Shown here: positions 7,853 through 16,747 of the stretch, in pieces
Position numbering within the stretch: position 1 is the first letter of the stretch
How the letters are laid out: each line of letters begins with the position of its first letter
Assembly: GCA_964344985.1 (NCBI GenBank)
Contig: CAYFPI010000012.1
Coordinates: 1-36,498 of the forward strand
DNA: 36,498 nt
Origin: Thioglobus_A sp964344985
Lineage (GTDB): Bacteria > Pseudomonadota > Gammaproteobacteria > PS1 > Pseudothioglobaceae
Direction: 5' to 3'
The notes under the pieces: generated by a model
Database searches by the model: none
What the model saw: the letters and a program-made list of their open reading frames with translations, nothing else
Told to the model about the DNA's origin: nothing
Made by a program: the position numbers and the translations under genes

Positions 7853-8067
7853 TGCGTTATTTATTGCTTCTGCCAATCAAGTTTTATCAGCTGTTTATTA
7901 GCCCGTTACTAGGGTCTAATTGTAGGTTTCAACCAACTTGCTCGGATTACTCTTATGAAGCTATTAAGACTTATGGCTTTTTCAAAGGACTAAAATTAAG
8001 CGTTAAACGCATTAGTAGTTGCCACCCATGGCACGAAGGTGGGTTTGACCCCGTACCAAAAAAATAA
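7852..8067 (+). CDS. yidD: Membrane protein insertion efficiency factor YidD
   Basis: This is a small (71-residue) inner-membrane-associated protein that assists YidC-dependent insertion. It has the family pattern: an amphipathic N-terminus LLLPIKFYQLFISPLLG, the cysteine motif NCRFQPTCSDYSYEAI, and the C-terminal RISSCHPWHEGGFDPVP. It overlaps rnpA by one base and precedes yidC. All three conserved cysteines are present. Confidence 0.95.
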   Translation: MRYLLLLPIKFYQLFISPLLGSNCRFQPTCSDYSYEAIKTYGFFKGLKLSVKRISSCHPWHEGGFDPVPKK

Positions 8068-8089
8068 CTTAACCCTATTTACTAAACTT

Positions 8090-9706
8090 ATGAATAATCA
8101 AAAATTCTTTCTTATTGTTGCAATTTTTCTTAGTCTTTTTTTACTAAAAGAACAATGGGATAGACAGCATGCAGTTGATGCTAATGGCAACCTAATCCAT
8201 CAAAAACAAACAACACCTAGCGCTGCTGAAGAGAATTCAGAAAGCATTGATGTGCCAACAGTTGTCAATGCCAATGCTGATATAGACTTGCCAAATACAC
8301 AAGCACCTATTAAAGGCGAAATAACAACTGTTGTTACTGATTTGTTAACACTTGAAATCAGTCATAAAGGCGCTACAATTATCAACAGCTGGATGAATGA
8401 TTATCCAACAGAGCTAGGAAGTAGTGAAACGGTACAGTTATTAAGCGATAAGTCTGGTGAGCTATTCCAAGCACAAAGCGGACTATTACCGCAAACACAG
8501 ATGCCAACACATCACTCAAAGTTTAATTCTACAAATGCTCATTACGAGATGAATGGTGACACTTTAAGCGTACCTTTTACTTGGACAGGGGAAAATAATA
8601 CACAAGTTACAAAAACCTATCACTTCACTAAGGGTAGTTATGTTGTTTCGCTAGACTATAAGGTCACTAACAACAGCAATAACGCATTAAACACTACACC
8701 GTATACGCAATTAGTGAGAAATATGCTGGATCAATATAACATGATGATGCCAACTTTTACTGGTGGCGCAAAATATGATGATCAAGAGGTTTATGAAAAA
8801 ATAGAATTTGACGAGTTTGATGAACAAGCAAAAACCACGTCAGTTGGCGGTTGGATGGCCATGATCCAACATTACTTCTTTGCTGCCTGGATACCGGATG
8901 CTGAAAAGACTCACAACTATTCATCGAAAATCAATAACGGTAAATACTTATTAACCATTGTTAGTCCAACACAAACAGTTGCACCAGGTGCCACACAAAC
9001 ACTTTCAAGTACTCGCCTATACATAGGGCCAAAAGAGCAAGCGCGTATTGACTCTATCGCACCTGGTCTAGATAAAACAGTTGATTATGGTGTTTTGTTT
9101 ATTATTGCTAAGCCGCTATCTGAGCTGCTTAATTGGATTTACTCATTTGTACAATCTTGGGGTTATGCAATTATCATTTTAACCATTCTTATTAAACTGG
9201 CATTTTATAAGCTTAGTGAAAAGTCTTATCGCTCTATGGCAGGCATGCGAAAGCTTTCTCCACGCCTTGCCAAGTTAAAAGAAACCTACGGCGATGATAA
9301 GCAGAAAATGGGCCAAAAAACCATGGAGTTGTACAAAAAAGAAAAAATCAATCCTGCTTCTGGCTGTTTGCCAATTTTGGTACAAATTCCCGTATTTATT
9401 GCGCTTTACTGGGTGTTATTAGAAATGGTTGAATTACGACAGACACCTTTCTGGTACTTGGCTGATTTATCAGCACCAGATCCCTTCTATATCTTGCCAC
9501 TAATCATGGGTGCATCCATGTTTGTGCAACAAAAACTTAACCCACCGCCACCTGATCCAATGCAGGCTAAGATTATGATGACACTGCCTTTTGTATTTAC
9601 CATTTTCTTCCTATGGTTCCCATCTGGACTGGTACTATACTGGGTTGTAAACAATATTTTATCAATTGCCCAACAATGGTTTATTAACAAGCGCATTAAT
9701 GGCTAA
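8090..9706 (+). CDS. yidC: Membrane protein insertase YidC
   Basis: YidC inserts proteins into the inner membrane, alone or with SecYEG. From the ATG at 8090 it is 538 residues. It has an N-terminal signal anchor (FFLIVAIFLSLFLL), a large periplasmic beta domain (about 60-325), then the five-helix core with SWGYAIIILTILIKLAFYKLSEKSY, the hydrophilic hairpin (AGMRKLSPRLAKLKETYGDDKQK), INPASGCLPILVQIPVFIALYWVLLE and FTIFFLWFPSGLVLYWVVNNILSI. The frame opens farther upstream at 8039, but MNNQKFFL is the natural start. It ends inside the start region of the next gene (8-bp overlap). Confidence 0.97.
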   Translation: MNNQKFFLIVAIFLSLFLLKEQWDRQHAVDANGNLIHQKQTTPSAAEENSESIDVPTVVNANADIDLPNTQAPIKGEITTVVTDLLTLEISHKGATIINSWMNDYPTELGSSETVQLLSDKSGELFQAQSGLLPQTQMPTHHSKFNSTNAHYEMNGDTLSVPFTWTGENNTQVTKTYHFTKGSYVVSLDYKVTNNSNNALNTTPYTQLVRNMLDQYNMMMPTFTGGAKYDDQEVYEKIEFDEFDEQAKTTSVGGWMAMIQHYFFAAWIPDAEKTHNYSSKINNGKYLLTIVSPTQTVAPGATQTLSSTRLYIGPKEQARIDSIAPGLDKTVDYGVLFIIAKPLSELLNWIYSFVQSWGYAIIILTILIKLAFYKLSEKSYRSMAGMRKLSPRLAKLKETYGDDKQKMGQKTMELYKKEKINPASGCLPILVQIPVFIALYWVLLEMVELRQTPFWYLADLSAPDPFYILPLIMGASMFVQQKLNPPPPDPMQAKIMMTLPFVFTIFFLWFPSGLVLYWVVNNILSIAQQWFINKRING

Positions 9707-10562
9707 TGTTATTGATTCACAAGATAACTATTTGCACTGGAGAGATGAAAAGCTTGCCAGTGCAATAACCAACATCAAAGATTGCTTGGTTGAAATAAAC
9801 AACCCTTTGCAATTAACTACCGCTGAAAGATCACACATAAGGCAGCTTGCCGATAGTAATAATTTTGCATTGTTTGAAATTCAAACGCCACAAAACTATA
9901 TTGACACTATTATCAGGATTAATCAGCAATTTGGCTTGATTGATCATGATCAACACCTATATGCTAAAAATCATGGCTTGTCAGAAATAAGCATTAGCAA
10001 TCATAAAAATCAGTCAGAATTTATCCCTTACACTGATAAAGCTATTGGTTGGCATACTGACGGATACTACAATGCTGTTGAAAACAGAATCAGGGCGTTT
10101 TCATTGTTTTGTGTCAGGCCAGCTGCTAATGGTGGAGAAAACCAATGGATTGACCCACAAATGGCATATCTACTACTAAAGGAACAAAACTCAGAAGTTA
10201 CTGATGCACTTAGCCACCCTCAAGCCATGAGTATTCCAGAACATGTGGTTGATGGAATGGTTAGGCGTAAGAAATCTACAGGACCTGTTTTCTTTCACGA
10301 TCAAAAGAGTGGCGAGCTTTATATGCGCTATACGCAAAGAAAGAAAAATATCGAATTTTACAATTCAAACGAAATAAAACAAGCGGTTGAAGCTCTTGAT
10401 CAATTTCTTGCTTCTAATACCGATCATCACTTCACTTATACCATGAATGCCAATCAAGGCATGCTATGTAATAATATTTTGCACAAGCGAATGAAGTTTA
10501 CTGATGACGCTAACAATCCCAGGGTATTGTTAAGAGGTCGATATTTTAATCGGATCTCGTAA
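9699..10562 (+). CDS. TauD/TfdA-like Fe(II)/2-oxoglutarate dioxygenase, substrate unknown
   Basis: A 287-residue protein of the TauD/TfdA fold family, whose members hydroxylate small molecules using Fe(II), O2 and 2-oxoglutarate. The metal triad appears as His119-x-Asp121 in GWHTDGYY and His262 in NNILHKRMKF. Arg280 or Arg282 in LLRGRYFNR would bind 2-oxoglutarate. The N-terminal 100 residues are less characteristic. The start MANVID overlaps the last eight bases of yidC, implying coupled translation; mnmE, the common gene after yidC, is absent. The substrate cannot be read from the sequence. Family assignment is firm and function open. Confidence 0.85.
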   Translation: MANVIDSQDNYLHWRDEKLASAITNIKDCLVEINNPLQLTTAERSHIRQLADSNNFALFEIQTPQNYIDTIIRINQQFGLIDHDQHLYAKNHGLSEISISNHKNQSEFIPYTDKAIGWHTDGYYNAVENRIRAFSLFCVRPAANGGENQWIDPQMAYLLLKEQNSEVTDALSHPQAMSIPEHVVDGMVRRKKSTGPVFFHDQKSGELYMRYTQRKKNIEFYNSNEIKQAVEALDQFLASNTDHHFTYTMNANQGMLCNNILHKRMKFTDDANNPRVLLRGRYFNRIS

Positions 10563-10578
10563 GTTATAATTATCAATC

Positions 10579-11097
10579 ATGATTGAGAATCATCAACTAA
10601 CAAACGCCAAGCACATCCCTTCAGAAAACTTTAATCAGCGCCCAAAAAATACACCTATCTCACTGATTGTTATACACAATATTTCACTACCACCAAATGA
10701 GTTTAATAATAACTATATAGAAGATTTCTTTACCAATCAATTAAATACAGCTCTGCACCCTTACTTTAACAGCATTAAAGATTTAAAGGTTTCTGCACAT
10801 TTATTAATAAAGCGGGATGGCTCTATTATTCAATTTGTTGATTTCAACAAGCGTGCCTGGCATGCGGGACTGTCAAGCTTTAATGGTGTTGAGAATTGCA
10901 ATGATTATTCTATTGGAATTGAACTACAAGGATCTGACAACAAAGCCTATGAATCGGTACAATATCAAGCATTAAATAAAGTTGTAGCGACACTTAAGGA
11001 AAAATACCCAATTACTGATGTTGTGGGGCATAACGACATTTCACCTGGTCGAAAAACCGATCCAGGTCCTATGTTTAACTGGAGCAAGTTAGAATGA
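10579..11097 (+). CDS. ampD: 1,6-anhydro-N-acetylmuramyl-L-alanine amidase AmpD
   Basis: This cytoplasmic zinc amidase removes the stem peptide from anhydro-muropeptides during cell-wall recycling. The 172-residue protein shows the Amidase_2 pattern: zinc ligands His33 (LIVIHNIS), His151 (VVGHNDISPGRKTDPG) and Asp161, the catalytic-site glutamate in SIGIELQG (Glu115), and WHAG at 94-97. No signal peptide is present, which fits cytoplasmic AmpD rather than periplasmic AmiD. It shares a 4-base ATGA overlap with kdsC. Confidence 0.94.
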   Translation: MIENHQLTNAKHIPSENFNQRPKNTPISLIVIHNISLPPNEFNNNYIEDFFTNQLNTALHPYFNSIKDLKVSAHLLIKRDGSIIQFVDFNKRAWHAGLSSFNGVENCNDYSIGIELQGSDNKAYESVQYQALNKVVATLKEKYPITDVVGHNDISPGRKTDPGPMFNWSKLE

Positions 11098-11627
11098 AAT
11101 TATTAAATAAATCTTATCTAAGAGCTAAAGAGATAAAACTGATTATCTTTGATGTTGATGGCGTACTAACAGATGGCGGCTTGTACTTCTCAGATGAAGG
11201 GCTAGAATTTAAACGCTTTAACTCTCTTGATGGTCTAGGCATTAAGCTGCTTAAACAAAATGGTGTGGAACCTGCAATTATTACGGCTAGAAACTCTCAA
11301 AATGTTGCTCATCGCATGAAAAACCTTGGTATTGAACACTTCTATCAAGGACAAGACAACAAGCTCGTTGCCTTTGAAGATCTGCTTAATAAACTATCGC
11401 TTTCATCGAATCAAGTTGCCTATATGGGTGATGACGTGATTGACCTTCCGGTTATGAAAAAAATTGGCCTTCCAATTGCTGTTGCCAATGCTCATGAACT
11501 GGTTAAAGATAATTCATGCATCGTAACAGATAAAAACGGTGGTCATGGCGCGGTAAGAGAAGCTTGTGATTTTATCTTGAAAGCACAAGATAACTACGAT
11601 CAAGCAATGAGCGCTTATCTAGTTTGA
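11094..11627 (+). CDS. kdsC: 3-deoxy-D-manno-octulosonate 8-phosphate phosphatase
   Basis: KdsC is a HAD-family phosphatase that makes free KDO for lipopolysaccharide. The 177-residue protein has HAD motif I in FDVDGVLTDG (nucleophile Asp20, Asp22), motif II in AIITARNS, and motif III in YMGDDVIDLPVM. Its length is that of the small tetrameric KdsC. Other KDO and lptCAB genes that usually follow are missing here; instead a short Ogt-like gene starts in the TTGA overlap at its end. Confidence 0.94.
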   Translation: MKLLNKSYLRAKEIKLIIFDVDGVLTDGGLYFSDEGLEFKRFNSLDGLGIKLLKQNGVEPAIITARNSQNVAHRMKNLGIEHFYQGQDNKLVAFEDLLNKLSLSSNQVAYMGDDVIDLPVMKKIGLPIAVANAHELVKDNSCIVTDKNGGHGAVREACDFILKAQDNYDQAMSAYLV

Positions 11628-11923
11628 CCAATTTTCAAAAGCTTTGCTACCAAGTCTTAAAAGATAAAGTTCCTGCTGGAAGAGTTATTAGTTATGCCCG
11701 ACTTGCTGAACTTATTGGGCATCCAAACGCCCATCGAGCTGTGGGCTCTGCCATGAACAAAAACCCTTTTGCCCCTGAAGTACCTTGTCATCGAGTGGTA
11801 AAATCTAATGGCGAGCTAGGTAATTATGCTTTTGGACAAGACAAAAAAGCAAAACGCCTTCAAGAAGAAGGCGTTAAAGTATCAAACAATAAAATTGTAA
11901 ATTTTGACGCTATTTGTATTTAG
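11624..11923 (+). CDS. Short MGMT/Ogt-domain protein (alkylguanine transferase C-terminal domain only)
   Basis: The 99-residue protein is the DNA-binding, methyl-accepting domain of O6-methylguanine-DNA methyltransferases. It contains VPAGRVISYARLAELIG, NAHRAVGSAMNKNP with the probable arginine finger Arg38, and the active-site PCHRVV with Cys55. The alkyltransferase-like proteins of similar size carry tryptophan at that position. This one keeps the cysteine, so it may be a minimal active suicide enzyme. The N-terminal domain of full-length Ogt is absent. It starts with TTG at 11624 within the kdsC stop. Its own stop interlocks with the convergent atpC stop. Confidence 0.88.
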   Translation: MTNFQKLCYQVLKDKVPAGRVISYARLAELIGHPNAHRAVGSAMNKNPFAPEVPCHRVVKSNGELGNYAFGQDKKAKRLQEEGVKVSNNKIVNFDAICI

Positions 11924-12336
11924 CGTTTTTTACCTTTTATTTTTGAAATCATTTGCAGTTGAGCCATAGACTCAGCAAGTGCCGCTTGTGTCGCTGAAAT
12001 ATCTTGAGATTCTGTTGCATCTGCCATTGCCTCTTCTGCACGCTGTTTAGCCTCTAATGCTTTAGATTCATCTAAATCATTAGCACGTATTGCCGTATCA
12101 GAAAAGATGGTAACCACATCAGGTTGAACCTCTACAATGCCACCAGAAACATAAATAGACTCCATGCCATTTTCTGTCTCTACTCTAACTTCACCAGGTC
12201 TTAGTGTTGATAGTAGTGGTAAATGCTGTGGATAGATGCCTAACTCACCATTGGTGCCAGGCGCAAACACGCACTTAACCTCGCCCGAAAATAGCGATTC
12301 AGTAGCACTAACAACATCTACTTGAATCATAGACAT
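11920..12336 (-). CDS. atpC: ATP synthase epsilon chain
   Basis: This is the inhibitory and coupling subunit of the F1 central stalk. The 138-residue protein begins IQVDVVSATESLFSGEV and contains PGTNGELGIYPQHLPLLSTLRPGEV, with an alanine-rich C-terminal helical hairpin (EAKQRAEEAMADAT). It is the last gene of the atp operon. Its start directly abuts the atpD stop (TAAATG), and its stop overlaps the stop of the convergent gene by four bases. Confidence 0.96.
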   Translation of the reverse strand: MSMIQVDVVSATESLFSGEVKCVFAPGTNGELGIYPQHLPLLSTLRPGEVRVETENGMESIYVSGGIVEVQPDVVTIFSDTAIRANDLDESKALEAKQRAEEAMADATESQDISATQAALAESMAQLQMISKIKGKKR

Positions 12337-13716
12337 TTATGCACTCTCCGCAGCTCTTTCACGAACTTCATCAATCGAACCAGTCATGTAAAAAGCCTGC
12401 TCTGGTAAATCATCTAGCTCACCATCAAGAATTGCCTTAAAGCCAGAAATTGTGTCTTTAAGCGATACGTACTTACCTGGCGCACCTGTAAATACCTCTG
12501 CCACGAAGAACGGCTGAGACAAGAAACGCTGAACTTTACGAGCACGAGACACAGACTGCTTGTCTTCTTCAGACAACTCATCCATGCCCAAAATAGCAAT
12601 AATATCTTTTAATTCTTTGTAGCGCTGCAATACACCCTGTACACCACGAGCAATATTATAATGCTCTTCACCAACAATTAGTGGATCTAGTTGACGAGAA
12701 GTAGAGTCTAGCGGATCAACCGCAGGATAAATACCCAACTCAGCCACTTGACGAGATAATACTACTGTTGCATCTAAGTGAGCAAATGTTGTTGCTGGAG
12801 ATGGGTCAGTCAAGTCATCCGCCGGTACGTATACCGCTTGAATTGATGTAATTGAGCCCTTCTTAGTAGAAGTAATACGCTCCTGCAATGCACCCATTTC
12901 TGACGCTAGTGTTGGCTGGTAACCTACCGCTGATGGCATACGACCTAATAATGCTGATACTTCTGTACCTGCTAATGTGTAACGGTAAATATTATCGATA
13001 AATAATAATACATCACGGCCTTCATCACGGAAGTATTCTGCCATTGTTAAGCCTGTTAGAGCAACACGCAATCTATTTCCCGGTGGCTCATTCATTTGAC
13101 CATATACTAACGATACTTTATCTAATACGTTTGATTCTTTCATTTCGTGGTAGAAATCGTTACCCTCACGAGTACGCTCACCAACGCCGGCAAATACTGA
13201 GTATCCTGAATGCTCAATCGCAATGTTACGAATAAGCTCCATCATGTTTACTGTCTTACCTACACCAGCACCACCAAATAAACCAACTTTACCACCTTTT
13301 GCAAATGGACATACTAAGTCAATTACCTTGATACCAGTTTCTAATAATTCTGCTGCAGGCGCTAATTCATCATATGCAGGCGCAGGACGGTGAATAGCCC
13401 AATCTGCCTCTTGGCCAATATCACCAGCATTATCAATTGGCTCGCCCAATACATTCATAATACGACCCAGGGTATTTGTACCTACTGGCACCTGAATTGG
13501 GTTGCCAGAGTTAGTCACTTCTAAGCCTCGCTTAAGACCTTCTGAAGTACCCATGGCAATTGCACGCACTGTGTTATCGCCTAACTGCTGTTGAACCTCT
13601 AGTGTTAGATTGGTTTCAGTAACATTCAAGGCGTCATAAATATTTGGAATGCTGTCTGCCGGAAACTCGACATCGATAACCGCGCCAATAATTTGTGTAA
13701 TTTTTCCTGTACTCAT
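12337..13716 (-). CDS. atpD: ATP synthase F1 beta subunit
   Basis: This is the catalytic subunit of F1. The 459 residues include the P-loop GGAGVGKT, the catalytic-glutamate segment AGVGERTREGND, Walker B LLFIDNIYRYTLAGTE, and the DELSEEDK segment near the C-terminus. The protein is extremely similar in pattern to proteobacterial AtpD throughout. It follows atpG after 24 bases, with a GAGG ribosome site. Confidence 0.98.
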   Translation of the reverse strand: MSTGKITQIIGAVIDVEFPADSIPNIYDALNVTETNLTLEVQQQLGDNTVRAIAMGTSEGLKRGLEVTNSGNPIQVPVGTNTLGRIMNVLGEPIDNAGDIGQEADWAIHRPAPAYDELAPAAELLETGIKVIDLVCPFAKGGKVGLFGGAGVGKTVNMMELIRNIAIEHSGYSVFAGVGERTREGNDFYHEMKESNVLDKVSLVYGQMNEPPGNRLRVALTGLTMAEYFRDEGRDVLLFIDNIYRYTLAGTEVSALLGRMPSAVGYQPTLASEMGALQERITSTKKGSITSIQAVYVPADDLTDPSPATTFAHLDATVVLSRQVAELGIYPAVDPLDSTSRQLDPLIVGEEHYNIARGVQGVLQRYKELKDIIAILGMDELSEEDKQSVSRARKVQRFLSQPFFVAEVFTGAPGKYVSLKDTISGFKAILDGELDDLPEQAFYMTGSIDEVRERAAESA

Positions 13717-13740
13717 TTTGCTTTTCCTCTTTTTAAACTT

Positions 13741-14604
13741 TTAAACAGCAGCAGCACCACCAACAATCTCAGAAATTTCTTGAGTAATTGCTGCTTGTCT
13801 TGCCTTGTTGTAAACTAATTCTAAATCTTGAACCATATCGCCTGCATTATCTGTTGCGTTCTTCATTGCAATCATTCGTGAAGATTGCTCACAAGCAATA
13901 TTCTCTACCAGGCCTTGATAAACCAAAGCCTCAATATAACGAACCAATAGTGCACTTAATGCTTCTTCTGCATCAGGCTCATAAATATAATCCCATCTGT
14001 GATCCATACCTTCAACTTCGCTTGGAGCCATTGGCACCAACTGAGTTGTTGTTGGCGTTTGTGTCATGGTATTTTCAAACAAATTGTAAGCCACTGAAAG
14101 CTGTTGAATTTCACCTTCGTCAAAGCTATCTAGCATAACTTTAATAGTGCCTAACAAGTCGTCAAAATGTGGCGTATCGCCTAAATCCGTTAATACCGAC
14201 TTAATGTTAAGGCCAAAATTTTTGAAAAATGCTGTTGACTTCTTACCAATAGTACAAAGATCAACTTCAATGCCCCTAGATTGATAATCAGCAATATCTT
14301 TTAACAAGCTTCTAAATAAATTTGTATTTAAACCACCACACAATCCGCGATCACTTGAAATAATAATAATACCAACACGCTTAATTTCACCAACCTCTTT
14401 CATGTAAGGGTGATCAAATTCAGGATGAGCATTAGCAAGATGACCAATAACCTTGGTAATTTTTTCAGAATATGGGCGTGATGCCATCATTCTGTCTTGT
14501 GCTTTTTTCATCTTAGACGCAGCAACCATTTCCATGGCCGATGTGATCTTCTGAGTATTCTTAATACTCGCGATCTGTGTTCTAATTTCCTTGCCGACTG
14601 CCAT
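13741..14604 (-). CDS. atpG: ATP synthase gamma chain
   Basis: Gamma forms the rotating central stalk of F1. The 287-residue protein starts MAVGKEIRTQIASIKNTQKITSAMEMVAASKM and ends with a long helix reading SRMIAMKNATDNAGDMVQDL...KARQAAITQEISEIVGGAAAV, both classic for the family. The SSDRGLCGGLN motif is present. It lies between atpA and atpD in standard order. Confidence 0.97.
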   Translation of the reverse strand: MAVGKEIRTQIASIKNTQKITSAMEMVAASKMKKAQDRMMASRPYSEKITKVIGHLANAHPEFDHPYMKEVGEIKRVGIIIISSDRGLCGGLNTNLFRSLLKDIADYQSRGIEVDLCTIGKKSTAFFKNFGLNIKSVLTDLGDTPHFDDLLGTIKVMLDSFDEGEIQQLSVAYNLFENTMTQTPTTTQLVPMAPSEVEGMDHRWDYIYEPDAEEALSALLVRYIEALVYQGLVENIACEQSSRMIAMKNATDNAGDMVQDLELVYNKARQAAITQEISEIVGGAAAV

Positions 14605-14613
14605 ATTATTTAC

Positions 14614-16155
14614 TTACCAAGTGTGGTTTGCCTTGAAATCATCAATTGCAGCTTGTAACTCGCCTGCAATATCATCGTTGTAATCACCGTTTTCATTAAT
14701 CTTGTCCATAAGAGGCACTTGATTAGCGTTCATGTAAGCAATAAGTGCTGCTTCAAAGTCTACAACTTTATTCGCATCAAGATCATCTAATGAGCCTGAG
14801 TTAGCTGCAAATAGTGATGTTGCCATCTCAGCAACCGATAATGGTGCGTATTGATTTTGCTTCATTAATTCTGTTACACGCTGACCACGATCAATTTGTG
14901 CTTTTGTTTCAGCATCAAGATCTGATGCAAACTGTGCAAACGCTGCCAATTCACGATATTGAGCCAAGTCAAGACGAATACCGCCACCTAGCTTCTTAAT
15001 AATATTAGTTTGCGCCGCACCACCAACACGTGATACTGAAAGACCCGCGTTAATTGCCGGACGAATACCTGAATTAAATAAGTCAGTCTCTAAGAAAATC
15101 TGACCATCAGTAATTGAAATTACATTAGTTGGTACAAACGCTGATACGTCACCACCTTGAGTTTCAATAATTGGCAATGCTGTTAATGAGCCCGTTTGGC
15201 CTTTAACCTCACCATTGGTCATCTTTTCAACGTACTCTGCATTCACACGTGATGCGCGCTCAAGCAATCTTGAATGTAGATAGAAAACATCACCCGGGTA
15301 CGCTTCACGTCCTGGTGGACGCTTAAGTAGCAACGATACTTCACGGTAAGCCCATGCTTGTTTTGTTAAATCATCATAAACAATCAATGCATCTTCACCA
15401 CGATCACGGAAATACTCTGCCATCGCACAGCCTGCGTATGGTGCAATGTATTGAAGTGCTGGAGATGAAGCCGCACCTGCGCTTACAATTGTTGTATTTT
15501 CTAACGCACCATGCTCTTCTAATTTACGAACCACTGCTGCAACCGATGAGTCTTTTTGACCAATCGCTACATAAACACAACGAATGCCTGTGTCTTTTTG
15601 GTTAATGATTGCATCAATTGCAACCGCTGTTTTACCTGTTTGACGATCGCCAATAATTAGCTCACGCTGGCCACGACCAACCGGAACCATAGCGTCAATC
15701 GCTTTCACACCTGTTTGAATTGGCTGGTCAACTGATTTACGATCAATCACACCTGGTGCCATAATTTCTAATGGTAGAGAAGCATTTGAATCAATCGCGC
15801 CTTTGCCATCAATTGGTTGACCCAATGGATTAACAACGCGACCCAACATTTCTTCGCCTACAGGAACCTCTACCAATCTATTAGTACACTTAACGCTGTC
15901 ACCTTCTGAAATATGAAGGTAATCACCAAGTACTACCGCACCAACAGAGTCTTGCTCTAAGTTAAGTGCCATACCAAATGTATTGCCTGGAAATTCAAGC
16001 ATTTCACCAAACTGAACATCAGCTAAACCGTGAATACGAACAATACCGTCGCTCACACTTACAACCGTACCTTCAGTACGAGCCTCAGCTGCAAAGTCGA
16101 AGCCTTCTATTTGCTTCTTAATTAAATCACTAATCTCGCTGGCGTTTAATTGCAT
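14614..16155 (-). CDS. atpA: ATP synthase F1 alpha subunit
   Basis: This is the regulatory, nucleotide-binding subunit of F1. The 513 residues carry the P-loop GDRQTGKT, the Walker B region ALIVYDDLTKQAWAYRE, PPGREAYPGDVFYLHSRLLER, and the signature PAINAGLSVSRVGGAAQ with the essential arginine. The length equals that of E. coli AtpA. It starts 36 bases after atpH. Confidence 0.98.
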   Translation of the reverse strand: MQLNASEISDLIKKQIEGFDFAAEARTEGTVVSVSDGIVRIHGLADVQFGEMLEFPGNTFGMALNLEQDSVGAVVLGDYLHISEGDSVKCTNRLVEVPVGEEMLGRVVNPLGQPIDGKGAIDSNASLPLEIMAPGVIDRKSVDQPIQTGVKAIDAMVPVGRGQRELIIGDRQTGKTAVAIDAIINQKDTGIRCVYVAIGQKDSSVAAVVRKLEEHGALENTTIVSAGAASSPALQYIAPYAGCAMAEYFRDRGEDALIVYDDLTKQAWAYREVSLLLKRPPGREAYPGDVFYLHSRLLERASRVNAEYVEKMTNGEVKGQTGSLTALPIIETQGGDVSAFVPTNVISITDGQIFLETDLFNSGIRPAINAGLSVSRVGGAAQTNIIKKLGGGIRLDLAQYRELAAFAQFASDLDAETKAQIDRGQRVTELMKQNQYAPLSVAEMATSLFAANSGSLDDLDANKVVDFEAALIAYMNANQVPLMDKINENGDYNDDIAGELQAAIDDFKANHTW

Positions 16156-16191
16156 AACTCTTCCTCTTTAAAAATTTTAATTAATATGTTT

Positions 16192-16737
16192 TTAGTTTAA
16201 TAATCTTAAGCCTAGTTCATCACTACGGGCTTTTATTGATAAGTCGATAACCTTATCACCTTGCTTAATAATCAAGCCACCAACTAGATTCTCATCTACT
16301 GTGACATCAATACTTACGCTAGCTTGGTACTTATCACTCAAGTCGCTAATCAGTTGCTTTTCTTCTTTGGCACTTAATTTATATGCACTGGTAACACTAA
16401 AAGCCTTTGCATCATCAAAAGCATTAAGGCTGTCTTCAAATATTGACAATATGCCTGGCAGTGCGTTAGTACGATCATTTTCAAGCAATAGATCTAAAAA
16501 AGACTGTTCTTTGTCATTAAGTTTTTGACCTGTTGCCGAACTAACTAAGTTTTGAATAGCACTAGATTTATCTTGTTGAGATACTTTTGGCGATGCAATA
16601 AAATCTTGCATTTGCGCATCACTTAACACTTGCGATGCCGCCTCTAATATAGCCTTCCACTGCTCATGTGTTTTGTCTTGCTGTGCAATCTCAAACAACG
16701 CGTTGGCATAAGGCTTTGCTATTGTAACTAGTTCCAT
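16192..16737 (-). CDS. atpH: ATP synthase delta chain
   Basis: Delta (OSCP) joins F1 to the peripheral stalk. The 181-residue protein has the N-terminal helical domain (AKPYANALFEIAQQ), the middle FLDLLLENDR, and a C-terminal domain ending in the family hallmark VDENLVGGLIIKQGDKVIDLSIKARSDELG. It sits between atpF and atpA in the usual order. Confidence 0.96.
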   Translation of the reverse strand: MELVTIAKPYANALFEIAQQDKTHEQWKAILEAASQVLSDAQMQDFIASPKVSQQDKSSAIQNLVSSATGQKLNDKEQSFLDLLLENDRTNALPGILSIFEDSLNAFDDAKAFSVTSAYKLSAKEEKQLISDLSDKYQASVSIDVTVDENLVGGLIIKQGDKVIDLSIKARSDELGLRLLN

Positions 16738-16747
16738 AATCAGCTAT

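Noticed and set aside
8039..8089. Earlier start of yidC overlapping yidD
   Set aside because: YidC starts with the signal anchor MNNQKFFL; the upstream codons are the shifted frame of yidD's end.
15354..15605. Open frames opposite the atp, topA, dsbD and accC genes
   Set aside because: They are shadows of strongly conserved coding sequence on the other strand or frame, with no ribosome sites or recognisable products.
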